Source: Cobetia amphilecti
GTDB taxonomy: Bacteria; Pseudomonadota; Gammaproteobacteria; Pseudomonadales; Halomonadaceae
Length of the DNA stretch: 64,000 bases
Direction of reading: 5' to 3'
Assembly (NCBI RefSeq): GCF_020217465.1
Contig: NZ_CP084115.1
Span: 2,418,001 to 2,482,000, forward strand
The first letter of the stretch is position 1. Every line of letters begins with the position of its first letter. The notes beneath the pieces were generated by a model that was given only the letters and a program-made list of their open reading frames with translations, had not been told where the DNA came from and ran no database searches. The translations under genes were made by a program, and so were the position numbers. This document shows, piece by piece, positions 17,341-26,405 of this stretch.

Positions 17341-18453
17341 ATGAAAGATCCCATCACGACACCGCCGGCCAAGGCAGATGCCACGGTGTCATCGCAGGCC
17401 CCGTCATCACAGAGCGCCTCGAGCAGCATCACGCTCCAGGATATCGCGGCACATGCCAAGGTCTCGCGCAGCACGGTCTCACTGGTGCTGCGCGAAAGCC
17501 CGCTGGTGGCGAAACGCACCCGCGAGAAGGTCCAGGACTCCATCAAGACACTGGGCTACGTCTACAACCGTGGCGCCGCCGCCATGCGCGGCAGCCGCAC
17601 CGCGACCCTGGGCGTGGTGGTCTATGACATCGCCAACCCCTTCTTCGGCTCCATGGTCGCGGGGATCGATGCCGCCCTGCACCAGGAAGGCTATGTGTCA
17701 TTTCTCGCCAATAGCGAGGATTCTCCTAAGCGCCAGCAGCGCTTCATCGAGCGCATGCGTGAACATCGTGTCGATGGCCTGCTGCTGTGCCCCGCCGAAC
17801 ACACAGACCCCAACCTGATCCATCAACTAACCGACTGGGGCATGCCCTGCATCCAGGTGATGCGCTATCTGGACGCGCCGCCCTTCGATTACGCCGGTAC
17901 CGATTTCCGGCGCGTGGCCGAGATGGCCGTCAATCATCTCGTCAGCCTGGGCCATCAGCGCATCGCCTTCATCGGCGGCGCGGATCACTCGGTCAGCCAT
18001 GACCGCTGGCTGGGCTATCAGGCTGCGCTGGACCGCCACGGCCTGGCCTATCGCCGCCTGGTGCGCGGCAATGGCGTGACGCGGCGCGTCGGCCATGAGC
18101 TGATCAAGACCCTGATGCAGGAAAGCCCTCGCCCGACGGCAGTGGTCTGCCACAACGACCTCGTGGCTTTCGGTGCCATGCTGGGCCTGCGCCAGATGGG
18201 GCTGGAACCCGGTCGCGACTGTGCCGTGATCGGCACCGATGACGTCGAGGAAGCCGAACTGGGCGATCCGCCCCTGACCAGTATCGCTACGCACCCCTAC
18301 GCCATCGGGGAGCAGGCGGCGCGACTGGCATTGCGACGGATCGCCAATCCCGGCGGCGAGCGAGAAAGCGTCATCATGCCGCCGGAACTCAAGATACGCC
18401 GCTCCTGCGGGAGTCCTGACGACGCCATCGTCGAGACGCCTCGCCCGGACTGA
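17341..18453 (+). CDS. LacI-family transcriptional regulator (370 aa)
   Basis: An unusual Ser/Ala-rich N-terminal extension of about 29 residues precedes the LacI helix-turn-helix (ITLQDIAAHAKVSRSTVSLVL) and hinge helix (NRGAAAMRGSRT). The periplasmic-binding-like core follows (LGVVVYDIANPFFGSMVAGI, DGLLLCPAEHTDPN, AVICHNDLVAFG-type segment AVVCHNDLVAFG). It sits between kguKD and dctPQM on the same strand, which matches the role of PtxS, the LacI-type regulator of 2-ketogluconate genes in Pseudomonas. Two TTGGA-N4-TCCAA sites frame it. Orthology to PtxS is inference. Confidence 0.85.
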   Translation: MKDPITTPPAKADATVSSQAPSSQSASSSITLQDIAAHAKVSRSTVSLVLRESPLVAKRTREKVQDSIKTLGYVYNRGAAAMRGSRTATLGVVVYDIANPFFGSMVAGIDAALHQEGYVSFLANSEDSPKRQQRFIERMREHRVDGLLLCPAEHTDPNLIHQLTDWGMPCIQVMRYLDAPPFDYAGTDFRRVAEMAVNHLVSLGHQRIAFIGGADHSVSHDRWLGYQAALDRHGLAYRRLVRGNGVTRRVGHELIKTLMQESPRPTAVVCHNDLVAFGAMLGLRQMGLEPGRDCAVIGTDDVEEAELGDPPLTSIATHPYAIGEQAARLALRRIANPGGERESVIMPPELKIRRSCGSPDDAIVETPRPD

Positions 18454-18628
18454 CGCCAACGCTTTCTCTGAACGGCGAGTCATGCCTGGAGAGCATCGAC
18501 TGGCCGCGCAACCCCGAGCATGGACCGGCCGTCTGGAGACTGCCGGTCTGGCAAGCCGCAAGACAGAAAGACTGCAAGACCAAAAGACGCAAGGCACAAC
18601 AACAAACAACGCCAAGGAAAACGCCATC

Positions 18629-19693
18629 ATGCTGAATTGGATCAATCCAACTACGTCCACCCCTGCCATTTTCCAGCGCTCACCGGTGGGCGCCCGACTG
18701 TCCAGAGGGCTGAGCAAGGGGCTGGCCGTCGCGGCCACCACCGGCACCCTGCTGAGCGCCACGCTCGGCTTCTCGGCCAGTGCCCAGGCAATGGAGCTGC
18801 GCTTCGGCCACGCCGGCACCGAAGATACCGCCTACCAGCTCGGTGCCGAGCGCCTGCGCGATCTGCTCGTCGAGAAGACCGATGGCGACATCACCATGAC
18901 CATCATGGGCAACTCGGTGCTGGGCCATGAAACCGAGATGTTCGAGCAACAGATGGCCGGCGCGCTGGACATGTCCATCGTAAGCCCCGGGCTGATCACC
19001 GACTTCTCGCCCACGGCCAACGTGTTCACGATTCCCTTCCTGTATCGCGATGTCGATCACTGGCAGAAGGTGCTGGATGGCGAGGTCGGCCAGGAAATCG
19101 CCCAGAAGATCAGTGACGAGACCGACGTGAAGGTGCTGGCCTATTTCGGTGGCGGCAAGCGCCACATCGTCAGCTCGCGCGAGGTCACCTCACTCGATGA
19201 CCTCAAGGGCCTCAAGCTGCGCACCAATCCGACCAAGCCATTGATCGTCGCCTGGCAGGCACTCGGGGTCGAGCCGAGCGTGGTGGCCTGGAAGGAGATC
19301 TACACCGCCATCCAGCTGGGCGCGATCCACGGCCTGCTCAATGAGCCGGAATGGACACTGCGCATGCGCTTCCACGAAGTCGCCCCCAACATCGCGCTGT
19401 CCGAGCACGACATCACCGTGCGTCTGCTGACCATGTCCAAGATGTCCTGGGACAATCTGGATGAGCAGCAGCAGAAGACACTGATGGAATCCGCGCACGA
19501 AGCGGCGGCCTACGCCCGCAAGGTGCAGCTGGAACAGGACGCGGCAGCCCTCGCGGAGCTGGAGAAGCAGGGCGCCAAGCTGCATGAGATCGACCGTGAG
19601 CGCATGCAGGAGATCGTCGCTGAGCCGCTCAAGGAAGTGATCGCCGAGATGGGCCTGCAGGACATCTACGACAAGGTACGCGCCGTCAAGTAA
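18629..19693 (+). CDS. dctP: TRAP transporter substrate-binding protein DctP (354 aa)
   Basis: A long N-terminal region with a hydrophobic segment (GLAVAATTGTLLSATLGFSA, cleavage near AQA/ME at about 52) leads into a DctP-type binding protein. Key features are the entry MELRFGHAGTEDTAYQLGAE, the gate loop around GKRHIVSSREVTSLDDLKGL, and the ligand arginine in GLKLRTNPTKP near residues 190-200. I start it at 18629, after AAGGAAA. An operator-like palindrome (18637-18650) lies just inside the coding sequence. It is first in dctPQM, and with kguKD it probably binds 2-ketogluconate or a related sugar acid. The ligand is inferred. Confidence 0.88.
   Translation: MLNWINPTTSTPAIFQRSPVGARLSRGLSKGLAVAATTGTLLSATLGFSASAQAMELRFGHAGTEDTAYQLGAERLRDLLVEKTDGDITMTIMGNSVLGHETEMFEQQMAGALDMSIVSPGLITDFSPTANVFTIPFLYRDVDHWQKVLDGEVGQEIAQKISDETDVKVLAYFGGGKRHIVSSREVTSLDDLKGLKLRTNPTKPLIVAWQALGVEPSVVAWKEIYTAIQLGAIHGLLNEPEWTLRMRFHEVAPNIALSEHDITVRLLTMSKMSWDNLDEQQQKTLMESAHEAAAYARKVQLEQDAAALAELEKQGAKLHEIDRERMQEIVAEPLKEVIAEMGLQDIYDKVRAVK
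18637..18650. promoter_or_regulatory. Second TTGGA-N4-TCCAA site at the dctP start
   Basis: TTGGA-TCAA-TCCAA lies 8 bp inside the dctP reading frame and shares its 5-4-5 form with the site before the LacI-type gene. A repressor bound here would block transcription or initiation of dctPQM. Confidence 0.45.
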
Positions 19694-19848
19694 GGCATGT
19701 CAGGCGGGGTGCCTCACCTGCAGCCATTTCTGGCCTCAGGATAGGCGCCCCGCCACCTTCCTCAGCCCCTGGCGCACGTCACCTCGCGTGTCATCACTCT
19801 CGTGCCGTCGCTCTCCTTCCCTCGCACTCTTCTTGAGAGGACAGTGCC

Positions 19849-20466
19849 ATGCCTTCTGTGCTCACAGGGCTCTCGCGTCTCAACCGGGCGCTCGAACGTC
19901 TGCTCTATCTCGTCTTGCTGGTGCTGCTGGCAAGCTTCATCGTCTTCATCATCTATCAGATCGCCAGTCGCAATCTGGCCTTCCTGCCGCGCCTGTTCTG
20001 GACCGAGGAATTCAGCCGCTTCGCCTTCCAGTGGATGGTGATGCTGGGCACCGCGGTCGGGGTACTGCATGCCGATCACTTCGTGCTCGAAGCCTTCCCT
20101 CGTGGCAGTCGTGCCGACCTCGTCACGCGCTGGATCCGTGATCTCGCCTGCCTGCTGCTGGGGGTGTTGTTCATCGTCCACGGCAAGGACTTCGCGCTGT
20201 CGGGCCTGCGCCGCAGTGCCATGGCCTCGGGGCTGTCGATGATCTACGTCTATTCGGTGTTCACCGTCAGTGGCGTCTTCATCGTGCTGTTCAGCCTGCA
20301 GCGACTCTTGCATGCCTGGTTGTACGGCATGACCGCCATGGAGGCGGCACTCAATACGCCCAACGAGGCGGAAGAACTGGCGACGCCGGAGGAGACACAG
20401 GACGTTCTGTCTCCCGCCATCGCCGGCCATGCGCATGACGTGACTGACCGGAGAACACTGCCATGA
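19849..20466 (+). CDS. dctQ: TRAP transporter small permease DctQ (205 aa)
   Basis: This four-helix TRAP small subunit has helix 1 (LLYLVLLVLLASFIVFIIYQ), the characteristic RNLAFLPRLFWTEEFSRFAFQWMVMLG loop and helix, and two more helices. The WTEEFSRFAF motif is typical of DctQ. A polar tail of about 45 residues after the last helix is longer than usual. It overlaps dctM by 4 bp (ATGA), indicating translational coupling. It is separated from dctP by 155 bp without other genes. Confidence 0.9.
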   Translation: MPSVLTGLSRLNRALERLLYLVLLVLLASFIVFIIYQIASRNLAFLPRLFWTEEFSRFAFQWMVMLGTAVGVLHADHFVLEAFPRGSRADLVTRWIRDLACLLLGVLFIVHGKDFALSGLRRSAMASGLSMIYVYSVFTVSGVFIVLFSLQRLLHAWLYGMTAMEAALNTPNEAEELATPEETQDVLSPAIAGHAHDVTDRRTLP

Positions 20467-21770
20467 TGCCAATGGACTGGCTCTACCTGATGCCCTGGCT
20501 GCTGTTCGGCGTGCTGGGCGTATTGATCGTGATCGGCATTCCCATCGCCATGGCACTGGTGCTGACGGCGACCACGCTGATTCTGCTCGACCCGCGTCTG
20601 ACCTACTGGATCATGTTCCAGCGCATGTACAACGGCATGGATTCCTTCGTGCTGCTGGCCGTGCCGCTGTTTCTGCTCGCCGGCAACCTGATGAATGCCG
20701 CGAGGATCACCGACCGCCTGATCACGCTGTGCATGCGCCTGGTCGGCCACTTCCGTGGTGCACTGGCTCACGTCAATGTGCTGGTCAGCATGCTGTTCGC
20801 CGGGGTCTCCGGGTCCTCCACCGCTGACAGTGCCGGCGTGGGGACGGTACTGATTCCGGCCATGAAGCGCGAAGGCTATCCGGTCAGCTTCGCCGTCGCG
20901 GTCACCGCTGCGTCCTCCGTGATGGGCACCATCATCCCGCCGTCGATCAACATGATCGTCTGGGGTGCGCTGACCAACACCTCGATCGCCGGCCTGTTTC
21001 TCGGTGGCATTCTGCCCGGCGTGATGATCGGCGTGGCCCAGCTACTGCTCAATACCCGCTACGTGCGTCGCTACAACGTGCCGGTGCGCAAGCGTGCCTC
21101 CTTCAAGGAACTGGCAAGCTCCGGCAAGGATGGCCTGCTGGCTTCGGGGATTCCGATCGTGATCATCGGCGGCATCACCTTGGGCATCGTGACGCCCACC
21201 GAGGCTGCCGTGATCGCGGTGGTCTACGCGCTGGTGCTGGGCTTCGTGATCTATCGCGAGCTGGATCTCACCAAGCTGCTCAATGCCTCCACCGATACCG
21301 TCAGGCTGTGCTCGCTGTCGCTGTTCAGTCTGGTGGGCGCGGCCATCTTCGGCTATCTCATCAGCTTCTATCAGATTCCGCCGAAGCTGATGGCGGGCGT
21401 CAGCATCACGGACCCGACCGTGCTGCTCATCGTGATGACCATCGTGCTGCTGGTGATCGGCACCTTCATTGATGCCCTGCCCGCCATGGCAATCATGGCC
21501 CCCATCTTCTATCCGCTGGCGATGGCGGCAGGCGTGCACCCCGTGCAGTTCGGTGTCATCGGCGTCATGGCGTTGGGCCTGGGCCTGATCACGCCGCCCT
21601 ACGGCCTGTGTCTGATGATTTCCGCCAAGATCGGCGGCATTCCCCTGCTCAAAGCCATGGCGACCACCATGCTGTACCTGGGTGTGATGCTGGCCGTGAT
21701 CGTGCTGATGATCCTGTTCCCGGAATTCGTGCTGGCGATCCCGCGCCTGATCGCTCCCGATTTCGTCTGA
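20463..21770 (+). CDS. dctM: TRAP transporter large permease DctM (435 aa)
   Basis: This is the 12-13-helix channel subunit of the sodium-coupled TRAP carrier. It shows the two repeated elevator halves with the signature segments FAGVSGSSTADSAGVGTVLI and MKREGYPVSFAVAVTAASSVMGTIIPPSINMIVWG, and later LGIVTPTEAAVIAVVYAL and GVMALGLGLITPPYGLCLM. Length is normal. It starts with the second base pair of the dctQ stop overlap (ATGATG at 20463). It works with DctQ in the inner membrane and DctP in the periplasm. Confidence 0.93.
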   Translation: MMPMDWLYLMPWLLFGVLGVLIVIGIPIAMALVLTATTLILLDPRLTYWIMFQRMYNGMDSFVLLAVPLFLLAGNLMNAARITDRLITLCMRLVGHFRGALAHVNVLVSMLFAGVSGSSTADSAGVGTVLIPAMKREGYPVSFAVAVTAASSVMGTIIPPSINMIVWGALTNTSIAGLFLGGILPGVMIGVAQLLLNTRYVRRYNVPVRKRASFKELASSGKDGLLASGIPIVIIGGITLGIVTPTEAAVIAVVYALVLGFVIYRELDLTKLLNASTDTVRLCSLSLFSLVGAAIFGYLISFYQIPPKLMAGVSITDPTVLLIVMTIVLLVIGTFIDALPAMAIMAPIFYPLAMAAGVHPVQFGVIGVMALGLGLITPPYGLCLMISAKIGGIPLLKAMATTMLYLGVMLAVIVLMILFPEFVLAIPRLIAPDFV

Positions 21771-21782
21771 CCTGGCACATAA

Positions 21783-21819
21783 TCCGGACATTCCGAAAAC
21801 TGTTTGAGGAATGTCCGGA
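21783..21819. terminator. Hairpin after dctM
   Basis: TCCGGACATTCC (21783-21794) pairs with GGAATGTCCGGA (21808-21819), a perfect 12-bp stem with a 13-base loop, 12 bp after the dctM stop. There is no T-run. The rest of 21820-22181 holds no credible gene. Confidence 0.55.
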
Positions 21820-22181
21820 GCTGCCAATCTGTTGCCTCGCAACCCCTCTACTTTCCGCTCGCACCTGGTTCCTGGCCATTTCGACCCACCTGGCCGGACT
21901 GGAGGGAATGCGCGAACAAGTGCCAAAAATCCCCTGACGTCTCGGAATATCGAGAAACTCTCCTCACCTCAAGGTGGGCGCCACGCCGCATGCCATGGCA
22001 TCGCCTCGGGGCCTGACGCCGATAACACGCCCAGGATGAACGACTGATTATCAAGCTTTGATTGAAAGTCTTTTCTCCATCTGCCGCTATATCCCGCCGC
22101 CTGCCCGTTCCAGGATTCACGGCGTCGATCGCCAGCGCATCGGCGATTTCCCTTACTTTCCATGATCAGACAGCAGCCACC

Positions 22182-23051
22182 ATGAAACGTCCCGTCTCCC
22201 TTGCTCTGCTCGGCCTTTCGGTCGCCTTCGCCAGCATGACCGCCCACGCCGATGACCACTCCACGCTCACACCGACCAGTGAAGTCGTGCAGCAGTCCGA
22301 CATCGACTGGGGCTACCTGAACCCGCTGCGCGGGGACCAGAGCCCGGCCGCCGGCGACCTGTGGGGCGACCGCACCAAGGATGGCGCTTCGGGTTTCCTG
22401 GTGAAGTTCAACGAAGGTTTCTCCTCACCGCCCCACATCCACAACATCACCTACCGTGGCGTGGTCATCTAGGGCGAGGTCCACAACGATGACAAGAACG
22501 CCGATGAACAGTGGCTGCCCGCAGGCTCGTTCTGGATCCAGCCGGCAGGGGAATCCCACATCACCGCGGCCAGAGACAAGGTCAACATGGCCTACATCGA
22601 GATCAATGAAGGGCCCTATCTAGTACAGCCGGAATCCGAGGCCTTCCACAATGACGAAGAGCCGCTGAATGTCGCAGAGAACAACATGGTGTGGCTGGAT
22701 GCCAACGACATCCGCTGGATCAACCTGCCGGGCAGCGACGACGCCGAGCAAGGCCCGAATACCGCCTTCCTGTGGGGCAACCCGGACGTCGGCCAGCTGA
22801 GCGGCCGCCTGGTCAAACTGCCGGCAGACTTCTCCGGCGAGATCACAAGCCACGCCGACGAATTCCGCGCCGTGGTCATCAAGGGCGACCTGACCCACGA
22901 GACTGAAGGCAAGGACGACAGCCAGCGCCTGGCGACCGGCAGCTACTTCGGCTCTCAGGGCGAGATCACCCATGACATCACCACCGGTGCCGACGGCGAG
23001 ACCCTGCTCTACGTGCGCACCAATGGGGCCTTCGACATCGTCGAGGAATGA
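22182..23051 (+). pseudogene. DUF4437 cupin-type periplasmic protein, interrupted by in-frame TAG
   Basis: A secreted cupin-fold protein (signal peptide [23 protein letters not shown]) reads through 289 codons except for a TAG at 22470-22472, codon 97. Downstream the same frame continues for 192 codons without damage, through the second cupin half ([20 protein letters not shown], and [20 protein letters not shown]). The stop falls inside a conserved region ([12 protein letters not shown], then [14 protein letters not shown]). No frameshift is present, so one base change explains it. It is either a recent nonsense mutation, a sequencing error, or a readthrough site. A restart at 22587 would give only half a domain. 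The function of DUF4437 proteins is not known to me. Confidence 0.75.
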
Positions 23052-23094
23052 AAATTGAGCCATGCGCGGCTTGGCGCGCCTATCTGCGGTAACG

Positions 23095-23122
23095 ACAACG
23101 GCCACCCATGGGTGGCCGTTTG
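23095..23122. terminator. Hairpin after the DUF4437 gene; left copy bracketing the AT-rich block
   Basis: AACGGCCACC (23097-23106) pairs with GGTGGCCGTT (23111-23120) around CATG. A short T-rich stretch follows. The same sequence, with one extra base, recurs at 30461-30488 on the far side of the AT-rich block. Confidence 0.65.
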
Positions 23123-23325
23123 TATTCAAACAGGATCAGTGTCTGCCGCATCACAGCCAACCATCTCCTTCCAGCCTTCATCAACATGATGACATCAGGA
23201 TAATGCCCTCGACGAATATTGTTGGATAATGCCCCATCACTTCCTGAAGATATTGATGCGCGAAACATATTCAGCTCAACTGCTTAAAACAGCGTAAAGA
23301 GGTGAATGGCAGACGGCAAGAACGT

Positions 23326-23353
23326 GTTGATATGCTCGAAACATAATATCAAC
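23326..23353. promoter_or_regulatory. Inverted repeat upstream of the split oxidase, possible operator
   Basis: GTTGATAT (23326-23333) and ATATCAAC (23346-23353) form a perfect 8-bp inverted repeat with a 12-bp spacer, 15 bp before the oxidase start codon. It could be a site for the XRE-type regulator encoded in the same block at 28990-29823. Confidence 0.35.
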
Positions 23354-23751
23354 AACAGGAAAAATTCATGACGAACTCTTCGAAGCTTGGCATCTCTCTA
23401 TGGAGCCAGACAGCAATCGAAAGAACGGAATATCCTGCGCTGCATGATCATCATCAAGCGGATGTCACCATTATCGGTGCCGGCTTCACGGGGCTACGAG
23501 CCGGGTTTGAACTTGTCAGCCAAGGCACTAATGTCATGATTCTGGACAGCCAGGAGCCCGGCTTTGGAGCATCAGGAAGAACGGGCGGCCAAGTCAATCC
23601 AATGGCACACGAAACACCCGATCAGATGAGAAGCAAGCTCGGTGATGTCTTCGGCACACGCTTGTCACAGGCCTATATCAACTCCGCTGACGAACTCTTT
23701 TCAGTCATCAAGAGCAATAACCTTGACTGTGAGCCTGTTCAAAAAGGATGG

Positions 23752-23756
23752 ATAAG
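23752..23756. repeat. Target-site duplication ATAAG, left copy
   Basis: ATAAG at 23752-23756 is repeated at 25473-25477 directly beyond the other end of the IS. A 5-bp copy made on insertion is the simplest reading, and it fits restoration of the oxidase frame. Confidence 0.75.
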
Positions 23757-25472
23757 CCCGCCTTATTCACGAGTGCCCTGATCGGGCGGCTTGAAGTGGC
23801 TGGCCGTTGGGTTCTCGCACCAGGGGCGCTATCTACGCCGTAACGGCCCGCTGAATCATGCCCAAATGCTGCTCTTCTGTCGTATCTATATAACGTTCAG
23901 GAATTAATCACGCCGTTAAAGCAGCCGTCATCGTCGACCGTCGCTGCGATCGCTCGATTCTTGAAGCTATGGTGGTTGCGCCGAACGTCAGCTGAGCGCG
24001 GTCAGCTTCGGCAGCCCCTTCAGCAAGGCAGGCCACCATTTATCAGCCGCATCGCCGAGGTGAACGGTGATGCGCCGAGCGTGCAGCGAGAGCGTCGCCG
24101 CCACCTTGAGCACCTGTTCACGCATCCGGCTCAGGCTCCAACCCTGCCGGGTCTGGCGCCCCAGCAAGCAGCGAAGGCCATGCAGAACCTGATAGGCGTA
24201 GAGACTCAGCAACAGGCTCACCTCATTGCGGGCCATCACGTCCTGGACGGTGGAGGCACCGCGATCGGTCGACGAGAGATGCACGTCGAGCGCCGACTTC
24301 ACCTCGCCCATGTGCGCTTCGGCGCTGCCGCGCTTGCGATAGAGTGCCAGGATCTTCTCGGGCGGCCAGTCGAACTTGCCGAGGTTGGTGACCAGGAAGA
24401 AGGCATGCAGCAGCAGGTCATCGGGGCGTTCCTGAACCACCAGCACCACGCGTCGTGGCGTTGGCCAGGTACCGGCCTGGTATTCAAGGTCGTGGCACCA
24501 CTCCCGAGGCTGCTCAGGTGGCCGGCCGCGTGGCCGCTTCAGGTAGGGCGCTGCCAGCGCCTGCAAGCCCTTGTGGCTGCGCAGCCGGCCCAGGTACTCG
24601 ATGCTGCGCTTCTCCAGCGCCTCCAGCGTGTCGTTGTCGGTGAAGCCAGCGTCGATACGCACCCGAACCTGGGCGCCGGTGCTCTCGTTAAGCCGCTTCA
24701 CCAGGTGCGGGATCCACGTATCAGCGTTCTCGGCGGGGCCGGCGTTGCCCTCGCGCAGCAGGCCGCCGACCATGTCGCCAGTTTCGGCCAACGAGGCGAC
24801 CAGCGGCGAATAGATCCGCGTACCGTAAAGGCCATGATAAGCGGAACCGCCCTGGTGCCCATGGACCTCAATCGGCAGGCCGTCGATGTCTAGCGTCAGC
24901 TGCTTGGGACGCTCGCCGTTCTTCAGCGAGGTCAGGCGCCAGGCCACCAGCCGCAGCAGACCTTCATGCACGGCATCGATGTTGTCGTTGTGTCCAAGGC
25001 AGGTCAGCAGCCGCGACAGCGTGGCTTGGGACGGCCTATCCTGGACCAGTGGCGTCATGCCGCGCGCATCACTGCAGGCCAGCTGCCAGAGCGGATCACG
25101 GCGCAGCGTGTCGGTATCGCTGAGATCGATCCACCCCATCGCCCGCTGCAGCACCAAGGTGCGTATCTGGCTGGCCAGCGAGTGGCGAATACGCAGCGGA
25201 TGGCGCGGATCGACCAGGTTATCTTCGAGCGCCTCGATCACGCCACTGCTGTCGAGGGCTTCGCGCAGCAACAATGCGCCGCTGTCGCTGGTGGTGCGGT
25301 GGCCGCTCAGCTCGACACGGACAGAGCCGTTGCATGAGGGCGTCCAGGTCGTTAGGGTTTCACCCATGGCGAGTGGTCCTCTTGAATCGTGTTCTGGCAG
25401 GAACATCCTGATTCTACAAGAGAAAACCACTCGCCATCTTCGTTTTCAGGTCGGCCTCATGAATAAGCCGGG
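23757..25472. mobile_element. IS1380-family insertion sequence, 1716 bp
   Basis: The element has imperfect terminal inverted repeats: the left end reads CCCGCCTTATTCACGAG and the right end, read inward, CCCGGCTTATTCATGAG, 15 of 17 identical. It is flanked by ATAAG on both sides. It carries one transposase gene on the minus strand. Its base composition is GC-rich like the chromosome and unlike the AT-rich gene it sits in, so it entered after that gene arrived. Size and structure are complete, and it is probably active or recently so. Confidence 0.88.
23988..25367 (-). CDS. IS1380-family transposase (459 aa)
   Basis: This DDE transposase has the pattern of IS1380: an N-terminal segment with SDSGALLLREALDSSGVIEAL, the first catalytic Asp region LTLDIDGLPIEVHGHQGGSAYHG, the second near VRVRIDAGFTDNDTLEALE, and a C-terminal Glu region YRKRGSAEAHMGEVKSALDVH. 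I start it at 25367 (MGETLTTW) after AGAGGA; the frame extends 21 codons further upstream. The reading frame is intact. It catalyses cut-and-paste movement of the surrounding element. Confidence 0.9.
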   Translation of the reverse strand: MGETLTTWTPSCNGSVRVELSGHRTTSDSGALLLREALDSSGVIEALEDNLVDPRHPLRIRHSLASQIRTLVLQRAMGWIDLSDTDTLRRDPLWQLACSDARGMTPLVQDRPSQATLSRLLTCLGHNDNIDAVHEGLLRLVAWRLTSLKNGERPKQLTLDIDGLPIEVHGHQGGSAYHGLYGTRIYSPLVASLAETGDMVGGLLREGNAGPAENADTWIPHLVKRLNESTGAQVRVRIDAGFTDNDTLEALEKRSIEYLGRLRSHKGLQALAAPYLKRPRGRPPEQPREWCHDLEYQAGTWPTPRRVVLVVQERPDDLLLHAFFLVTNLGKFDWPPEKILALYRKRGSAEAHMGEVKSALDVHLSSTDRGASTVQDVMARNEVSLLLSLYAYQVLHGLRCLLGRQTRQGWSLSRMREQVLKVAATLSLHARRITVHLGDAADKWWPALLKGLPKLTALS

Positions 25473-26405
25473 ATAAGAGCAGCGCACTGCCGAAAGGCAG
25501 AGAAAAGCCTACACTCCATGCAGCAGGGGTGGGCACGTGAAGGCCTGGATATCGAGATGATTGATACAGAAGAGCTCCTTCGCCTATCAGGTTCCAACTC
25601 CTATCGGATTGGAACTTTGACAAAGTCGGCTGGCTGTATTCATCCGCTATCCTATTGCCGTAGCATGGCCAAGAAAATATCTTCCATGGGTGGCAAAATT
25701 CATGGAAACACACGAGTCACAAGCGTCGTGCCTGAAGGAAATAAATGGCGTGTCAACTTCCATGATGGCAGCGTTCTCAGTGATTGGGTACTCTTCTGCA
25801 CCAATGGCTATACGGATAATGTACTAGCAGGATTGAACAAGACATTCATTCCCCTTGTCAGCTTGCAAGCAGCAACCAAACCACTTTCAAATGAACAATA
25901 CAAGAAGATATTGCCCGAAGGCCATACGATCGCTGATACGCGACGTGTCATTTACTACTCACGACGAGACAATCGCAACCGTATCCTTCTCGGCAGTCTC
26001 GGGAGGACTCCGGAGTGCTCTCTAGCTTCCGACAAGCGACGATTGATTACTGCATTCAAGACTGTCTACCCCAGTATTTCAGAAAATGATATTGAATACT
26101 TCTGGGGAGGGCGTGTTGCCTTTACTCCCGACCTGCTGCCTCACCTTCATGAGCCGGCCCCAGGAATTCTTGCAGGACTTGGATTCAATGGTCGTGGCGT
26201 CGCAATGGGCAGTACGATGGGTAGAGTCATGGCACAAAGAGTGCTGGGGAAAGCCTCAAAAGATTTGGACATTCCCACAACTGATCTTCCGCGGTACCGC
26301 TTCTCCGATGCGAAGTCACTCGCCATCGGGCTAGTAATACCCTACCTAGAAACACGTGACCGTTGGGATATCAAGATATCTGGCGTTGCCTAAAGGGATC
26401 ATGAC

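Larger units (their letters stand above)
23368..26393 (+). pseudogene. FAD-dependent amine oxidoreductase (PuuB/DAO type), split by IS insertion
   Basis: The two halves of one DAO-family flavoenzyme lie at 23368-23756 and 25478-26393. The first carries the FAD motif ADVTIIGAGFTGLRAGFEL and FGASGRTGGQVNP. The second continues with the middle and the C-terminal FAD segment (ILAGLGFNGRGVAMGSTMG). Removing the IS and one 5-bp repeat joins the frames exactly, giving GWIRAAH across the junction, a sequence typical of gamma-glutamylputrescine oxidases. About 434 residues would be restored. The enzyme would oxidise an amine, and the next gene would oxidise the aldehyde. AT-rich codon use differs from most of the window. 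Confidence 0.85.
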
